From JBFMEX01 sp040752215 (lineage in GTDB: Bacteria; Pseudomonadota; Alphaproteobacteria; Rhizobiales; Hyphomicrobiaceae): 20,942 nt of DNA. The translations under genes were made by a program, and so were the position numbers. The DNA lies in contig JBFMEX010000066.1 in the NCBI GenBank assembly GCA_040752215.1, positions 1-20,942 of the forward strand. Direction: 5' to 3'. Below, piece by piece: positions 1 to 6,958 of the stretch (its first letter is position 1; every line of letters begins with the position of its first letter). Under the pieces are notes generated by a model. That model saw only the letters and a program-made list of their open reading frames with translations. It was not told the origin of the DNA and searched no databases.

Positions 1-127
1 CGTCACCAAGTGGATCGGGCGGGGCGAGCGCCTGCTCGACATCAAGGCGACCAGCGGCGACCTCGCGCTGGCCCGCAAGCTGGCCGACGCCGCCGCCGCC
101 GCGCTGGTGCCGCAGGTGTTCGAGTAG
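1..127 (+). CDS. C-terminal fragment of an unrecognised protein (5' end outside window)
   Basis: An open frame enters from the left edge (codons begin at base 2) and ends at TAG 125-127, giving the last 41 residues of a protein. The tail reads VTKWIGRGERLLDIKATSGD and continues into an Ala-rich helix ending in PQVFE. Codon use is strongly GC3-biased, as in the real genes of this window, which supports a true coding end. Too little is present to assign a family, so no function is proposed. The next gene on the right is on the opposite strand, making this a convergent junction filled by a palindrome-rich repeat. Confidence 0.55.
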   Translation, partial: VTKWIGRGERLLDIKATSGDLALARKLADAAAAALVPQVFE

Positions 128-133
128 GAAAGC

Positions 134-426
134 TGTCCCTTCTCCCCATGCCCTTGCACTCGGCGGGGGGGAGAGGGAGTATGCCGACGGCACCGCATCT
201 CGATCCCCGCCAGCGCGTCGCGCGGTCGGGTGCCACTGCGTCCCCCTACCCCTCGCGGGGAGAGGTGGGGGGCCTGCCCTCGGGCTTGTCCCGAGGGTGG
301 GGGGATGCTGGAAGACCGACGCCCGTCGCGGCGCAGCTCGCGCGGATCGCAATCGGCGCAGCCTCGACGGCGAGCGACACGCCTGCCCTTCACCCCACCC
401 CTAACCCCCCGCCGTCAAGGGGAGGA
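134..426. repeat. Palindrome-rich intergenic repeat mosaic
   Basis: This 317-base convergent gap (128-444) holds no convincing gene. It is packed with short C-run/G-run inverted pieces. They include a CCCTTCTCCCC-like block facing GGGGGGGAGAGGG (about 136-178), CCCCTCGCGGGG at 250-261, a perfect 8-bp stem CCCTCGGG / CCCGAGGG with 5-base loop at 277-297, and a CACCCCTAACCCCCC / AAGGGGAGG block near 393-426. From general knowledge, such blocks resemble the REP/RIME-like intergenic repeats common in GC-rich alphaproteobacteria. They may also serve as a bidirectional transcription stop between the two convergent genes. Confidence 0.6.
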
Positions 427-444
427 ACAGGTCGGCACATGCGG

Positions 445-678
445 TCATTCGCTCTTTATGGGAAATCGCGTGTTGCACGACTCGCAGTAAGCAACGGGGC
501 TCGGTTTCAGCTGCCCGTCGACATCCCGCACCATTCCATCAGGCTTGGTCCAACGCTCGCACAGTGGGCAAAATTCGTACGGTGCCAGTGGCGGCGGCCT
601 TATTCCCTTCCAGCTTTTCTTCGTCCTTGCCAAGTTTCCTCTCGTCTCAATTCGTACTCTGCCGCTTACAACTTTCAC
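445..678 (-). CDS. Small zinc-ribbon protein, start overlapping nuoF stop
   Basis: A 77-residue frame reads from GTG at 678, which overlaps the nuoF stop as GTGA (a 4-base overlap typical of translational coupling). An alternative start is TTG at 633, preceded by AGAGGA, giving 62 residues. The protein has two CxxC pairs, CPLC and CESC, about 28 residues apart (FCPLCERW and YCESCNTRF). This is the pattern of a four-Cys zinc ribbon or rubredoxin-like knuckle. The N-terminal part is basic (KKSWKGIR). No named family is recognised. Overlap with nuoF suggests co-translation with the NADH-dehydrogenase subunits, possibly in Fe-S or metal handling, but that is inference. The coding call is supported by the Cys pattern and the overlap; the exact start is uncertain. 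Confidence 0.6.
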   Translation of the reverse strand: MKVVSGRVRIETRGNLARTKKSWKGIRPPPLAPYEFCPLCERWTKPDGMVRDVDGQLKPSPVAYCESCNTRFPIKSE

Positions 679-1958
679 TCCGCGGCGTCGCGGTGGGCTT
701 TCCGGTAGGCGTCGATGCGCGCCTCGATGACGTGGCGATAGTTGCGCAGGAGACCTTGCACCGGCCACGCCGCGGCGTCGCCGAGCGCGCAGATGGTGTG
801 GCCCTCGACCTGCCGCGTCACGTCGAACAAGAGGTCGATCTCGCGCTTGTCGGCCTCGCCCTTCTCCATCCGCTCGAGCACGCGCCACATCCAGCCCGTT
901 CCCTCGCGGCACGGCGTGCACTGGCCGCAGCTCTCGTGTTTGTAGAAGTAGGCGATGCGGCGGATCGCGGCGATCACGTCGGTCGACTTGTCCATGACGA
1001 TGATGGCCGCCGTGCCGAGGCCGCTCTTCAGCTTGGAGAGGCTGTCGAAGTCCATCGTCAGGTCCTCGCAGGCCTCGGCGGGGATCAGCGGCATCGACGA
1101 GCCGCCGGGGATCACCGCGAGCAAGTTCTTCCAGCCGCCGCGCACGCCGCCGCAATGCTCCTCGAGCAGTTGCTTCAGCGGGATGCCCATCTCCTCCTCG
1201 ACGACGCACGGGCGCTCGACGTGGCCGGAGATCTGAAACAGCTTGGTGCCGGTGTTGTTCGGCTTGCCGAGGGAGGCGAACCAGGTCGCGCCGCGGCGCA
1301 GGATATCCGGGACGACGGCGATGCTCTCGACGTTGTTGACCGTGGTCGGCGCGCCATAGAGGCCGACGTTGGCCGGGAACGGGGGCTTCAGCCGCGGCTG
1401 GCCCTTCTTGCCCTCGAGGCTTTCCAGGAGCGCCGTCTCCTCGCCGCAGATGTAGGCGCCGGCGCCGTGGTGGACGTAGAGGTCGAAGTCCCAGCCGTGG
1501 ATGTTGCCCTTGCCGATCAGGTTGGCGGCGTAGGCCTCGTCGATCGCCGCCTGCAGCTGCTCGCGCTCGCGGATGAACTCGCCGCGCACGTAGATGTAGG
1601 CGGTGTGCGCGCGCATGGCGTAGGAAGCGAGCAACGCGCCCTCGATCAGGAGGTGCGGGTCATGGCGCATGATCTCCCGGTCCTTGCAGGACCCTGGCTC
1701 GCTCTCGTCGGCGTTGATGACGAGGTAGGAGGGCCGGGGATCGTTCTTCGGCATGAACGACCACTTGAGCCCCGTCGGGAAGCCGGCGCCGCCGCGGCCC
1801 CTGAGGCCCGAGGATTTCACCTCGTTGATGATCCAGTCGTGGCCCTTGTCGATCAGCGCCCTGGTGCCGTCCCAGCCGCCGCGCGCGCGGGCACCGGCGA
1901 GCCGCCAGTCGTGGAAGCCGTATAGGTTCTGGAAGATGCGGTCCCTGTCAGAAAGCAT
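675..1958 (-). CDS. nuoF: NADH-quinone oxidoreductase subunit F (NuoF, 51 kDa)
   Basis: 427 residues, the usual length for NuoF. It binds NADH and FMN and carries [4Fe-4S] cluster N3, so it is the electron entry point of complex I on the cytoplasmic side. Visible motifs are the FMN/NADH glycine-rich loop GRGGAGF (about 54-60), GAGAYICGEETALLESLEG in the middle, and the N3 ligands ESCGQCTPCREG (Cys344, 347, 350) with Cys390 in HTICALGD. The ATG at 1958 was chosen because GAGGGGG lies just upstream and the protein then begins as NuoF proteins do (MLSDRDRIFQNLYG); the frame continues open upstream inside nuoE. It follows nuoE by 7 bases and overlaps the zinc-ribbon gene by 4. All cluster ligands are intact. 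No nuoG follows, which is unusual. Confidence 0.97.
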   Translation of the reverse strand: MLSDRDRIFQNLYGFHDWRLAGARARGGWDGTRALIDKGHDWIINEVKSSGLRGRGGAGFPTGLKWSFMPKNDPRPSYLVINADESEPGSCKDREIMRHDPHLLIEGALLASYAMRAHTAYIYVRGEFIREREQLQAAIDEAYAANLIGKGNIHGWDFDLYVHHGAGAYICGEETALLESLEGKKGQPRLKPPFPANVGLYGAPTTVNNVESIAVVPDILRRGATWFASLGKPNNTGTKLFQISGHVERPCVVEEEMGIPLKQLLEEHCGGVRGGWKNLLAVIPGGSSMPLIPAEACEDLTMDFDSLSKLKSGLGTAAIIVMDKSTDVIAAIRRIAYFYKHESCGQCTPCREGTGWMWRVLERMEKGEADKREIDLLFDVTRQVEGHTICALGDAAAWPVQGLLRNYRHVIEARIDAYRKAHRDAAE

Positions 1959-1965
1959 GTCCCCC

Positions 1966-3075
1966 TCACCCCTTCGGCCGTTTGCCGACCGCCGTGTCCG
2001 GGCGCCAGCCGGTCGCGAGCTTCTGGCACTGCTCGATCCACTTGTCGCGCGCGACGCAGCCTTTGAAGCCCGGCATCTCGGCCTCGAACCAGGCCACGTT
2101 GGCCGGCGTCCATTGCGCGATCTGGTCGAAGTGCCAGATGCCCATGCCATTCAGCTTCTCGGCAAGCTTGTCGGCCACGCCCCAGATCAGGCCGAGATCG
2201 TCGCCCTTGCCGGCGCGCGGGTGCTCCAGCAGCAGTGGGCGCTGCGGACGAGTCTCACCGGTCGCCGGATCGGTGCCGACGATGACCTCGGCGGCCGAAC
2301 CGGACATGCCCGCGATGGTGCCGGACGCGCGGCCCGGCTCGATCACGACGGCCTCGGCGGAAGGCGCCGAAACGGCAGCCGCGGCGGCCATCACGGCAGC
2401 GGCCGGTGCCACGGCGGTCGGCGCGGCGGCCGTCGGGGAGGTCGCCGCCGACGCGAGACTGGCACGGACGATCTCCGTCGTCAGCGTCGTCGGGCCGCCG
2501 GCGGGACAAGACGACTGGCGGCCGGTCTGCGAGCCGGGCTTGGCCATCGGTCCCTTGCCGGCGAACCCGTCGAGCACCTTCTCGAGCAGCTCCGGCGTCA
2601 GGTCCTCATAGGTGTCCTTCCAGATCTGCACCATCGGTGCGTTGGCGCAGCTGCCCAGGCACTCGACCTCCTCCCAAGAGAAGTCGCCGTCGCTGGAGAG
2701 CTCGTGCGCGTGCGGGGCGATGCGCCGTTTGCAGGTCTCGATCAGCGCTTCCGAGCCCCGCAGCATGCACGGCGTGGTGCCGCACACCTGCACGTGCGCC
2801 TTCCTGCCGACCGGGGCGAGCTGGAACATCGTGTAGAAGGTCGCGATCTCGTAGACGCGGATGTGGGCCATGCCGAGCAGGTCGGCGACGTAGCGGATCG
2901 CCGGCTCCGGCAGCCAGCCCTCGTGCTGCTCCTGCGCCCGCCACAGCAACGGGATGACGGCTGACGCCTGCTTGCCGGGCGGATAGCGGGCAATCAAGTC
3001 GTCCGCAAAGGCGCGGTTCTCGGCCGTGAAGGCGAAGCTCGCGGGTTGCTCGGGATGGAGGCGGCGGACAGCCAT
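1966..3075 (-). CDS. nuoE: NADH-quinone oxidoreductase subunit E (NuoE, 24 kDa) with long C-terminal extension
   Basis: 369 residues, far longer than the roughly 160-residue minimal NuoE. Residues 1-185 are the thioredoxin-like NuoE domain, with the four [2Fe-2S] cluster N1a ligands at Cys98, Cys103 (VCGTTPC), Cys139 and Cys143 (VECLGSC). It pairs with NuoF in the NADH-oxidising tip of complex I. Then comes an Ala/Pro/Thr-rich linker (about 195-260), and a C-terminal segment (about 275-369, IWGVADKLAEKLNGMGIWHF) that resembles a helix-hairpin-helix fold. Similar extended forms occur in alphaproteobacterial NuoE proteins, as recalled. ATG 3075 is preceded by GAGGAG at good spacing. Transcribed ahead of nuoF. 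The upstream 198 bases contain no gene; the next gene upstream is an unrelated membrane protein, not nuoD. Confidence 0.95.
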   Translation of the reverse strand: MAVRRLHPEQPASFAFTAENRAFADDLIARYPPGKQASAVIPLLWRAQEQHEGWLPEPAIRYVADLLGMAHIRVYEIATFYTMFQLAPVGRKAHVQVCGTTPCMLRGSEALIETCKRRIAPHAHELSSDGDFSWEEVECLGSCANAPMVQIWKDTYEDLTPELLEKVLDGFAGKGPMAKPGSQTGRQSSCPAGGPTTLTTEIVRASLASAATSPTAAAPTAVAPAAAVMAAAAAVSAPSAEAVVIEPGRASGTIAGMSGSAAEVIVGTDPATGETRPQRPLLLEHPRAGKGDDLGLIWGVADKLAEKLNGMGIWHFDQIAQWTPANVAWFEAEMPGFKGCVARDKWIEQCQKLATGWRPDTAVGKRPKG

Positions 3076-3273
3076 CGGGTCTCCTCGCGGCGAAATACGC
3101 GCACGAGAGCGTTGCTGGCATGACGTCGCCGGACGTGCCACGAGGCCCCCGCGTCGGGAACCCTGATCCACTACGGCCAACGACGCCTCATTGCAAGGCT
3201 CCGCGAGTCGGCCAAAAGAAGCAGTCGACCGGTGCCGGGGCTGGACCAGCATGTCCGCCGGGGACTTGATGGT

Positions 3274-3729
3274 CTAGCGGGTGCCGGAGGAGCGGGCGTT
3301 GGCGTCTTCGTCGCGACCCTCGATGGCGGGCTCGCGCGGCGCGAGGTAGTCGCTCGGGTGCTTGTAGGCCCACTCGGCGCGGCCGTAGCCGAGCGGCACG
3401 GCGAGCCAGCCGAAGACCAGCAGCACGGCAGAGATCGGGGCCAGGAACAGCGAGATCTGCGAGGCGACGCGCAGGAAGCCGATCCAGAACACGGCAAGGC
3501 CGATGCCGCAAATGACGATCACGAGCCCGCCGTAAGCGGCGCCCCTCGCGGCGGCGAACATGAGGCCGGCGAGCAGGGCGAGGATGCCGATTGCGATCGG
3601 TACGACAGGAAGGTCGGCGTGGAGCGCGCCCATCGGCCAACCGTTACGGCGCGCGAACAAGCGGTAGGTGGCGAGCGCCAGCCCCCAGCCGAACGCGCCG
3701 ATGGCCAACAGGAACAGGTTGTCGATCAT
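3274..3729 (-). CDS. Hypothetical four-helix inner-membrane protein
   Basis: 151 residues, not assigned to a family. Four hydrophobic segments are evident, at about residues 4-22, 42-62, 66-84 and 92-113. They are followed by a charged, probably cytoplasmic, tail (YGRAEWAYKHPSDYLAPREP onwards). ATG 3729 has GGGAG about 7 bases upstream and the stop is TAG at 3274. It lies upstream of nuoE on the same strand with a gap of about 200 bases, so readthrough into nuoEF is possible, but nothing in the sequence ties it to complex I. Small polytopic proteins of this kind are often annotated only as membrane proteins, and no function is proposed. Confidence 0.8.
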   Translation of the reverse strand: MIDNLFLLAIGAFGWGLALATYRLFARRNGWPMGALHADLPVVPIAIGILALLAGLMFAAARGAAYGGLVIVICGIGLAVFWIGFLRVASQISLFLAPISAVLLVFGWLAVPLGYGRAEWAYKHPSDYLAPREPAIEGRDEDANARSSGTR

Positions 3730-3863
3730 CGCTCACTCCCTGCGTACGCCACGCCGCCGAAATCCAGGGCCCATGTTGCCTGTCGAAGACGGCAACGGGA
3801 AGACCCCTGACATGGCTTTTGCCAGCCCCCCGGCGCACCTGCCAGCGCTGCCCCAGGGCGAGG

Positions 3864-4268
3864 TTAACCCTGACGCCGGCCGAGCCGCCAGAACGCGAGG
3901 CCGAGCGCGAAGCAGAAAATGCCGGAGCCGGTGTGGAAGGCGATCGCCAGAGCCTTGCCGCTCGAGCCACCGGCGATCGTCGCGTCGCCGATGCAGACGA
4001 CGGCGCCGAGCAGGAACCAGAGCGAAAGCGCGCGCCATTCGCCGAGCACGGCGAGCAGGACGGCGAGCGCACCGAGCCAGAGGTCGCGCAGGCCGATGAT
4101 GGCGCCGAGCTCGGCCGGGCCGGCGCCGCGCGCAAGCCCGAACGTTTTGGCGGCGCTCTCCGGCACGAGCAGAAATCTGACCCCGATCAGGAATAGCAGC
4201 ACGCCGGCAAGGATGGCGAGGACACGCGAGGTCCGGATATTTCGCGACCGGGGCCCGGCAACGCTCAT
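3864..4268 (-). CDS. DUF4267-like small membrane protein
   Basis: 134 residues with four hydrophobic stretches (about 15-33, 55-75, 80-98 and 105-125). The order of features matches what I recall of DUF4267 proteins: an N-terminal helix followed by RFLLVPESAAKTFGL, then GLRDLWLGALAVLLAV, a central LGAVVCIGDATI, and a last helix after AFHTGSG. The function of the family is unknown. The start ATG at 4268 lies 7 bases after the stop of the Uma2 gene on the same strand, so the two are probably co-transcribed. There is no obvious signal peptide beyond the first membrane helix. Confidence is high that it is a real gene and moderate for the family. Confidence 0.8.
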   Translation of the reverse strand: MSVAGPRSRNIRTSRVLAILAGVLLFLIGVRFLLVPESAAKTFGLARGAGPAELGAIIGLRDLWLGALAVLLAVLGEWRALSLWFLLGAVVCIGDATIAGGSSGKALAIAFHTGSGIFCFALGLAFWRLGRRQG

Positions 4269-4275
4269 GGCGCGC

Positions 4276-4860
4276 TCAGCCTGCGTCGTCCGTCGAGGGG
4301 CCCGTCGGCAGGTGCAGCAGGCTCTCGGCCGTCAGCACGAGCCCGGGAGGGTCCAGCGTGATCGTGCCCGCGGTGAGGATCAGCGTGTCGACGGCATTGC
4401 CCGGGCCGCGCGCGTGGTGGATCACGGCGCCGTTCTTCGAGTCGACGATCAGGTAGTGCCGTATCGACGGCACCGAGAAATACTCGACCAGCTTGGTGCT
4501 GGTGTCGGCGAGCTCGCTCGACGGCGACGTCACCTCGACCACGATCAGCGGCGCCTCGAGCTCCAGGCTGTCGAGATCGAGCGCAACGCCGCATTGCACG
4601 CTGGCATCAGGCTCGCGCGCGGTGTGGGCATCGATCCTGACCGTCATGCCGTCGGTGAAGACGGTGCAGGGAAGCCCGGCCTTCTCGACCGCCCGCTCAA
4701 GCGCCCTCGCGGCTGCGAGCTTCAGCAAGTTGTGCCGAACCCGCTCCGGCGCCATCGCCACCACCTGGCCCTGCACCAGCTCGAACCGGCCCCGCGGTTG
4801 GGCCATGGCCCAGGGGATGAACTCCTCGACGGTCATGCGGACCTTGGGTTGCGGGGTCAT
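4276..4860 (-). CDS. Uma2 family (DUF820) PD-(D/E)XK nuclease-fold protein
   Basis: 194 residues, typical of the Uma2 family. Recognisable parts are the N-terminal MTVEEFIPWAMAQP and FELVQGQVVAMAPE, the middle segment with REPDASV (the conserved acidic residue), and PLIVVEVTSPSSELADTSTK, which supplies the E and the later K of a PD-(D/E)XK core. YLIVDSKNGAVI follows, as in relatives. Biochemical function is largely unknown; the proteins are called putative restriction endonucleases from fold alone and are abundant in cyanobacteria and some GC-rich proteobacteria. No methyltransferase or transposase is adjacent, so a restriction role is not supported here. The start ATG is at 4860 and the gene is followed after 7 bases by the DUF4267-like gene. 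Confidence 0.9.
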   Translation of the reverse strand: MTPQPKVRMTVEEFIPWAMAQPRGRFELVQGQVVAMAPERVRHNLLKLAAARALERAVEKAGLPCTVFTDGMTVRIDAHTAREPDASVQCGVALDLDSLELEAPLIVVEVTSPSSELADTSTKLVEYFSVPSIRHYLIVDSKNGAVIHHARGPGNAVDTLILTAGTITLDPPGLVLTAESLLHLPTGPSTDDAG

Positions 4861-4924
4861 TTCAGTACACTACCACGCGCCATTGCCGGCCGGTAGGTGG
4901 ACCCAGCCAGCCATCGGACCCGGC

Positions 4925-6058
4925 TCAGCGGTAGGCCCGCAGGTAATGCTGCTCGAAGGCGCGCTTGGACCAGTGCAGCACGCGGCTGCCCGGGAGCACG
5001 AAGCTGCGCTTCATGTCGCGATAGACCAGCATGCCGGAATCGAGCGTGTCGACGATGCACACGAGCTCCGGCCGCGGCATTCTTGCCGGCTCCCTGCCGG
5101 CGAGCGTCGAGACCAGGTTGGCGGCGGCCGCCTTGGCCTGCAGGTCGGCCATATGGGCCTGCTTCGGCAGCCAGTCCGGACCCGGGAAGCTGCCGCCATC
5201 GCCCGCGACGTAGGTATTGGCGAAGCCCGGCACGCGGCAGTGCGCGTCGCCCTGGATGAAGCCGCCGGCCGACTTCGGCAGCGCGCTGTCCTTGATCCAG
5301 GCCGGCCCGGTGAGCCCCGGCATGAACAGGATCAGGTCGGCGTTGACGTGGCCGCCCTCGGTGTCCACGCCCTTCTCGGTAAAGCCGAGCGGCTTGTGAC
5401 CGAGATGCGTGTCGATGCGCCGGCGCGCCATCTCCGCGAGCAGCCCGGTCACGGCCTTCTCGCCGAGGCGCTTGCCGGGCTCGGCGGCGGCATTGAAGAA
5501 GGTCAGCTCGATGGCGCTGCGGCGGCCCTTCTGGCGCAGCCAGGTCTCGATGCCGAACAAGAGCTCGAACATCGGTCCGCCGCGCATTGCCGTCGGCTCG
5601 TTGGGGTTGCCGCCGAAGCCGAGCGCGATGCGCCCCTTGCTCATGCTCTCGAGGCGGGCTCGGATCGCCTCGGCCGCGTCGTAGCCCTCGCACAGCGTCA
5701 GCGCGTGCTCGATGCCGGGGAGGCCCTTGAGGAAGCGGCCGCCGGTGGCGATGACGAGGCCGTCGTTGCGGAACGGCCCGGTGGTGGTCGTGACCGTGCG
5801 CCCGCCATCGTCGATTCCGGTGACGCTCGCCGACTTGTAGGTGATGCGGTGGCGGCGAAAGAAGCTGTCGAGCGGCTTGATGATGTCGGCGCGGCTCCTG
5901 AGCCCGGTCGGCACCCAGATCAGGCTCGGCAGGAACACGAACTCGGGCCGCGGCGCGACCAGCGTGATCACGGCGTCGGGGAGTTGCTTGCGCAGGGCAC
6001 GTGCGGCGGTGAGCGCGGCAAAGCCCGCGCCGAGGATAGTGATATTGGGCTTGCTCAT
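4925..6058 (-). CDS. Sulfide:quinone reductase-like FAD-dependent oxidoreductase
   Basis: 377 residues. The N-terminal dinucleotide fold is ITILGAGFAALTAARAL (about 6-22), followed by PEFVFLPSLIWVPTG, LVIATGG (101-107) and a second FAD-contact motif NTYVAGDGG (281-289). Length, the order of motifs and the C-terminal amphipathic HWSKRAFEQHYLRAYR resemble sulfide:quinone oxidoreductases and flavocytochrome c sulfide dehydrogenase flavoproteins, which transfer electrons to quinone at the membrane. Cys123 and Cys334 match two of the three redox cysteines I recall for SQR, but the third (expected near 158, in PTAMRGGPMFELL) is absent. Sulfide oxidation is therefore doubtful, and NDH-2-like or another quinone reductase activity is possible. 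ATG 6058 has GGGAG upstream. Confidence 0.85.
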   Translation of the reverse strand: MSKPNITILGAGFAALTAARALRKQLPDAVITLVAPRPEFVFLPSLIWVPTGLRSRADIIKPLDSFFRRHRITYKSASVTGIDDGGRTVTTTTGPFRNDGLVIATGGRFLKGLPGIEHALTLCEGYDAAEAIRARLESMSKGRIALGFGGNPNEPTAMRGGPMFELLFGIETWLRQKGRRSAIELTFFNAAAEPGKRLGEKAVTGLLAEMARRRIDTHLGHKPLGFTEKGVDTEGGHVNADLILFMPGLTGPAWIKDSALPKSAGGFIQGDAHCRVPGFANTYVAGDGGSFPGPDWLPKQAHMADLQAKAAAANLVSTLAGREPARMPRPELVCIVDTLDSGMLVYRDMKRSFVLPGSRVLHWSKRAFEQHYLRAYR

Positions 6059-6241
6059 GGCTTTCGTCTCCCGCCCGATCGGGCCACACTACGGTCGGCA
6101 CAGCCAACACATGCATGCCCGGCGGGCGAGGAACATGCGACAAAGGCTTGCTGGCAACGCGCCCGCGTCATTGATCGCCGGCCATGCTATGGTTGCCGGC
6201 GCGACTCGATTGCGCGGGGCACTCGAGCCGGGGGGATCACG

Positions 6242-6529
6242 ATGGCGGCAGACCCGAAACGCGTCCGCGCCGTGCTGGCGGTGATGCGCACGCTGCGCGA
6301 TCAGTTGCGCGAGGCCGGGCAGATCGAGAGCCTGGACAGTGCGTTGTTCGACCAGTGGCTAGCGACGCTCGACGGCGCCATCGACGTGTCGTTCGACGAC
6401 ATGTTCCTCAACGAGACCGATCTCGACCGCACCATCTACCTGATGCACGTCGAGGCGCTGATCGCCTTCCTCGAGGTCTACGACGGCGACGGCGCGAGCG
6501 TCACGCCGATGAGGCCGAAAGCGGTCTAA
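6242..6529 (+). CDS. Small acidic hypothetical protein (gene A of a duplicated pair)
   Basis: 95 residues, from ATG 6242 (GGGGGA 7 bases upstream) to TAA 6527-6529. It appears to be mostly helical and acidic, with FDQWLATLDGAIDVSFDD and DLDRTIYLMHVEALIAF. It has no signal peptide or membrane segment, and no known family is recognised. A decayed copy of its 3' half lies at 8391-8470, about 92% identical over 66 bases counted by eye. That supports this being a genuine, recently duplicated gene. It converges on gene B with only 19 bases between the two stops, and diverges from the SQR-like gene across 183 bases. Confidence 0.75.
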   Translation: MAADPKRVRAVLAVMRTLRDQLREAGQIESLDSALFDQWLATLDGAIDVSFDDMFLNETDLDRTIYLMHVEALIAFLEVYDGDGASVTPMRPKAV

Positions 6530-6548
6530 GGCGGTGCCGGAGCCCCGC

Positions 6549-6890
6549 TCACCACGGTCGTGACTTGGCGGCGAGCGCGTTCTTGGCCTCGAACCGGACC
6601 AGCTCGACGAAGCGCTTGCGGATCGCCTCCATCGCGGCGGCCTTGGATGTGACGCGCTTCGACGACCCGGCATAGGCCTTGGCGATGGCGACGATCTCGG
6701 GTGCCTTGAGGCGCGGGTCGGCACTCAACTCGGCAAGCGTTGCCTCGAACGCCTTGCTGTCGGTCTTGGCAGCCGCCAGCAGCCCGGCAAAGCGGTTCAC
6801 CAGCTTGTTGTCGAGACCGTGGTTGTGAGCGGCTGCTCTGGCCATATCGCCATCGGATGCGTCGGACCGTCGCCCGAACCAGAAAGTCAT
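6549..6890 (-). CDS. Small hypothetical protein (gene B of a duplicated pair)
   Basis: 113 residues from ATG 6890, which has GAGGTG 7 bases upstream; a start 13 codons further upstream is possible but lacks a ribosome site. It starts MTFWFGRR, then AHNHGLDNKLVNRFAGLLAA. The rest is helix-rich and Lys/Arg/Ala-rich (APEIVAIAKAYAG, AIRKRFVELVRFEAKNALAA). No signal peptide, membrane helix or known family is recognised. A second, frameshifted copy is present at 9545-9842 with the same core residues, so the family is under duplication and decay here. It lies 68 bases downstream of the ParA-like gene on the same strand and converges on gene A. Confidence 0.75.
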   Translation of the reverse strand: MTFWFGRRSDASDGDMARAAAHNHGLDNKLVNRFAGLLAAAKTDSKAFEATLAELSADPRLKAPEIVAIAKAYAGSSKRVTSKAAAMEAIRKRFVELVRFEAKNALAAKSRPW

Positions 6891-6958
6891 GGTGTTCACC
6901 TCGCTGTCGCGTGCCGGGCAACGCGCCACGAGGGGCCCAAGGCGCTTATGGACCCGCG

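Noticed and set aside
10..708. 232-codon + strand frame over the left repeat region
   Set aside because: Built from repeat sequence and out of frame with the real partial gene ending at 127; low-complexity Arg/Pro-rich product.
1959..2150. Upstream extension of nuoF
   Set aside because: The extra 64 codons overlap nuoE, have no NuoF-like sequence, and the internal ATG has a strong ribosome site.
1753..2964. 403-codon + strand frame across nuoE/nuoF
   Set aside because: No recognisable domain; both nuo genes on the other strand have all cluster ligands.
4276..4860. Uma2 gene as part of a restriction-modification or transposon system
   Set aside because: No methyltransferase, transposase or terminal repeats nearby.
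4493..6529. 678-codon + strand open frame opposite the SQR-like gene
   Set aside because: It is a GC3-driven antisense shadow of the flavoprotein; only its last 95 codons, which have their own ribosome site, are kept as gene A.
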